Assembly (NCBI GenBank): GCA_934167165.1
Contig: CAKPKG010000043.1
Span: 1-6,287, forward strand
Origin: an uncultured Clostridia bacterium
GTDB taxonomy: Bacteria > Bacillota > Clostridia > TANB77 > CAG-508
Length of the DNA stretch: 6,287 nucleotides
Direction of reading: 5' to 3'
Below the pieces are notes generated by a model. It ran no database searches and was not told the origin of the DNA. It saw only the letters and a list, made by a program, of their open reading frames with translations. The position numbers were made by a program, and so were the translations under genes. Of the stretch, positions 5,074-6,287 are shown one piece after another (the first letter of the stretch is position 1; the number at the start of each line of letters is the position of its first letter).

Positions 5074-5541
5074 TCATACAATTTTGCATACATTAACCCA
5101 AGAAGAATAATTAGAATATTTTTCTAACTCTTCTATTGATAATTCTATTGCACTATTGCTACTTCCACAAGCAGGATATATTGTTTTAAATCTTTTCAAT
5201 GATTCATCTAAGTACACTTCGACTCCATCTTTTATTGCAAATGGACATACTCCTCCAACGGGATGGCCTATTAAATTTAAAACTTCTTCATGTGTAAGCA
5301 TTTTTGCTTTTTTTCCATATCTTTCTTTATATTTATGATTATCAATTTTCGCATCGCCTGCAACTACTATTAAAATTGGCTTTTCATTAATTTTAAAAGA
5401 CAAAGTTTTTGCTATTCTTGCAGGTTCACAATTAACTGCTTTAGCTGCAAGTTCAACAGTAGCACTTGAAACTTCAAATTCTTTTATTCTATTTTCCATG
5501 TTATTTTTCTTAAAATATTCTCTTACTTTTTCTATTGACAT
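5074..5541 (-). CDS. YbaK/EbsC-type aminoacyl-tRNA deacylase
   Basis: The 155-residue protein matches the YbaK/ProX editing domain, which hydrolyses mischarged tRNA such as Cys- or Ala-tRNA-Pro in trans. Visible features are the conserved lysine K45 in ARIAKTLSFK, AGDAKIDNHKYKE at about 61-73, the GXXXP loop in HPVGGVCPF (G96-P100), and YPACGSSNSAIELS at about 122-135. It is full length for a stand-alone editing protein. Its ATG lies inside the end of the Nudix gene, overlapping it by 10 bases. The nearest AAGGAG is about 13 bases upstream, so initiation probably relies on coupling to translation of the Nudix ORF. Which amino acid it removes is not evident. Family assignment is confident, specificity is not. 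Confidence 0.92.
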   Translation of the reverse strand: MSIEKVREYFKKNNMENRIKEFEVSSATVELAAKAVNCEPARIAKTLSFKINEKPILIVVAGDAKIDNHKYKERYGKKAKMLTHEEVLNLIGHPVGGVCPFAIKDGVEVYLDESLKRFKTIYPACGSSNSAIELSIEELEKYSNYSSWVNVCKIV

Positions 5542-5978
5542 TTTACTAACTTATCTCCTTTATATTCTACCTTCATCGTAAAGAATTCTTCTTGTTTTTG
5601 CATCTTTTCAAAAAAGAACCTATCTCCTTCCCATGTTTGTAGTTCTAATACTTTATCTTTATCAATCCATTGTAGGGTACCTTCATTGCATTCTTTAAGT
5701 TTTCCTTTAAATTCACTTGCTGTAAATACATACATGTGCTCTGTTTCCCATTTATCAGATACAAATGTTACTAGGCATCTTAATTTATATTTTGTTAATG
5801 TTAAACCAGTTTCTTCTTTTACCTCTCTAACTAAACATTCTTCTGGAGATTCCTTTTCTTCAAATTTTCCGCCTACTCCAATCCATTTTCCTTCATTTAA
5901 ATCGTTTTCTTTTTTGTTTCTATATAGCATTAAGTATTTATCATTTTTTTCTATATAACATAACGTTGTAAATTTCAT
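5532..5978 (-). CDS. Nudix hydrolase (MutT-like, 8-oxo-dGTP diphosphatase group)
   Basis: The protein has a perfect Nudix box at residues 37-59, G-x5-E-x7-REV-x-EE-x-GL (G37, E43, R51, E52, E55, E56, G58). It binds divalent metal and hydrolyses nucleoside-diphosphate-linked substrates. The NEGKWIGVGGKFE lead-in and the overall 148-residue length resemble MutT/YtkD-like 8-oxo-dGTP diphosphatases, but the substrate is inferred. An ATG at 5990 gives four more residues (MVII), but it has no ribosome site; GGTG lies six bases before the ATG at 5978, which is preferred. It overlaps the YbaK-like gene by 10 bases, forming a two-gene operon of quality-control enzymes: one cleaning the nucleotide pool, one cleaning mischarged tRNA. 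Confidence 0.93.
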   Translation of the reverse strand: MKFTTLCYIEKNDKYLMLYRNKKENDLNEGKWIGVGGKFEEKESPEECLVREVKEETGLTLTKYKLRCLVTFVSDKWETEHMYVFTASEFKGKLKECNEGTLQWIDKDKVLELQTWEGDRFFFEKMQKQEEFFTMKVEYKGDKLVKCQ

Positions 5979-6014
5979 AATAATCACCATATATAAAGTA
6001 GCATAAAATTATTC

Positions 6015-6043
6015 ATTTTACAATATCTTTGTTTCAATAACAA
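6015..6043 (-). promoter_or_regulatory. Probable promoter of the Nudix-YbaK operon
   Basis: TTGTTA (6043-6038), 17 bases, TAAAAT (6020-6015). The -35 box overlaps the T run of the preceding RNA terminator, so the operon would start just beyond that RNA. Confidence 0.55.
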
Positions 6044-6070
6044 AAAGAGATTAGCTTTAGCTAATCTCTT
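6041..6070 (-). terminator. Intrinsic terminator of the structured RNA, copy 1
   Basis: AGAGATTAGC, loop TAAA, GCTAATCTCT: a perfect 10-bp stem followed by T residues. It defines the 3' end and orientation of the structured RNA upstream of it. Confidence 0.9.
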
Positions 6071-6200
6071 CTCTGGTGCGGATGAAGGGAGCCTCCGGCC
6101 AAGCGCGTCGGTAAAATAGTCCAAAGGGACTATTTTAGCCTTCGTTTCGGCAGGCTCCAGTCCTGCTCGAAACTCGGCAACCTCCTTTTCAAGTCCCTTT
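6041..6200 (-). ncRNA. Candidate structured non-coding RNA, copy 1
   Basis: This segment is far richer in G and C than its surroundings, has no ORF, and folds extensively on the minus strand. An outer stem pairs AAGGGA (near 6198-6193) with TCCCTT (6081-6076). A long arm stacks GCC, GTTTCG and GCAGG against CCTGC, CGAAAC and GGC (about 6177-6138). Next is an 11-bp hairpin, TAAAATAGTCC with GGACTATTTTA, near 6136-6111, then a short CCG/CGG arm, and finally the terminator. The layout is that of a stable RNA of about 150 bases rather than a protein gene. I suspect the raiA-type RNA of Firmicutes from general appearance and some remembered motifs, but cannot confirm this. It is not a complete tRNA, SRP RNA or a riboswitch I recognise. 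Confidence 0.6.
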
Positions 6201-6210
6201 TTTAAGTATG

Positions 6211-6287
6211 CAAAAAGAGATTAGCTTTAGCTAATCTCTTCTCTGGTGCGGATGAAGGGAGCCTCCGGCCAAGCGCGTCGGTAAAAT
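6211..6287 (-). ncRNA. Structured RNA, copy 2 (partial, 3' portion)
   Basis: The 3' part of a second copy of the same RNA, ending in an identical terminator (6240-6211). The rest lies beyond the window. Only about ten bases separate its terminator from the 5' part of copy 1, leaving no obvious room for a promoter of copy 1 unless it lies inside copy 2. Confidence 0.5.

Larger units (their letters stand above)
6041..6287. repeat. Direct repeat, 77 bases, period 170, truncated by the window end
   Basis: Positions 6041-6117 and 6211-6287 are identical over all 77 bases. The bases just to the left differ (A at 6040, G at 6210), and the right copy stops at the window edge. The repeat holds the terminator and 3' part of the structured RNA. 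Either the RNA gene is tandemly repeated, or an assembler looped at a shared 77-mer. Confidence 0.95.

Noticed and set aside
6064..6082. Resemblance of the minus-strand sequence CCCTTCATCCGCACCA to the 3' end of a tRNA-Leu including CCA
   Set aside because: No matching 5' acceptor strand, anticodon arm or T arm is present in a tRNA-like arrangement, so it is not a tRNA gene; the match is short.
6075..6120. Plus-strand GCCTCCGGCC resembling a conserved block of the cyclic-di-GMP-I riboswitch
   Set aside because: The rest of that riboswitch's conserved core is missing, and the terminator and all neighbouring genes indicate the minus strand.
6076..6203. Plus-strand reading of the structured RNA ending in CCCTTTTTT
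   Set aside because: The T run follows only a long-range stem, whereas the minus strand ends in a compact perfect terminator; minus is preferred, although the plus orientation is not fully excluded.

Overview
The window is AT-rich bacterial DNA with strong Shine-Dalgarno sites, sigma-A-type promoters and intrinsic terminators. TGA is used as a stop (trpB, ybaK-like gene) and Trp is encoded by TGG, so the code is the standard bacterial one. This fits a low-GC Firmicute, probably a clostridial or related gut lineage; I cannot name the genus. Every gene I accept lies on the minus strand, so the window is described here from right to left, the direction of transcription.

Right end (6287-5990): a GC-rich, highly structured segment ending in a perfect intrinsic terminator, best read as a non-coding RNA gene. 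A second copy of its 3' 77 bases sits 170 bp away and runs off the window edge. The exact 77-base identity with the end of the window looks like an assembly-graph break at a tandem repeat. Next come a Nudix hydrolase and a YbaK-type tRNA-editing protein as an overlapping pair (5978-5074), followed by a long hairpin (4996-4946). An OmpR-family response regulator without a kinase follows (4896-4228).

Centre (4189-1653): a promoter and a folded leader with an attenuator-like terminator precede two GNAT acetyltransferases (4019-3492 and about 3474-2926). Behind them are a 27-codon remnant of an M20 peptidase N-terminus (2911-2828) and an M29-type aminopeptidase (2771-1653). These look like one transcription unit.

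Left end (1650-1): immediately after the aminopeptidase stop is a consensus promoter. It drives a short leader peptide with Trp codons (WW and W), mutually exclusive hairpins 1:2, 2:3 and 3:4, and a strong terminator. This is a classical ribosome-mediated tryptophan attenuator. It controls a solitary trpB (1371-229) with no trpA or other trp gene in view. Between terminator and trpB is a second short ORF with a near-ideal ribosome binding site and an early Trp-His-Trp; it runs into trpB in another frame and may be a second, translational layer of control. A GC-rich hairpin abuts the trpB stop codon, and the last 200 bases hold no convincing gene.

The strongest observations are the trp attenuator with its second Trp ORF in front of a lone trpB, the structured leader of the GNAT operon, and the repeated structured RNA at the right edge.
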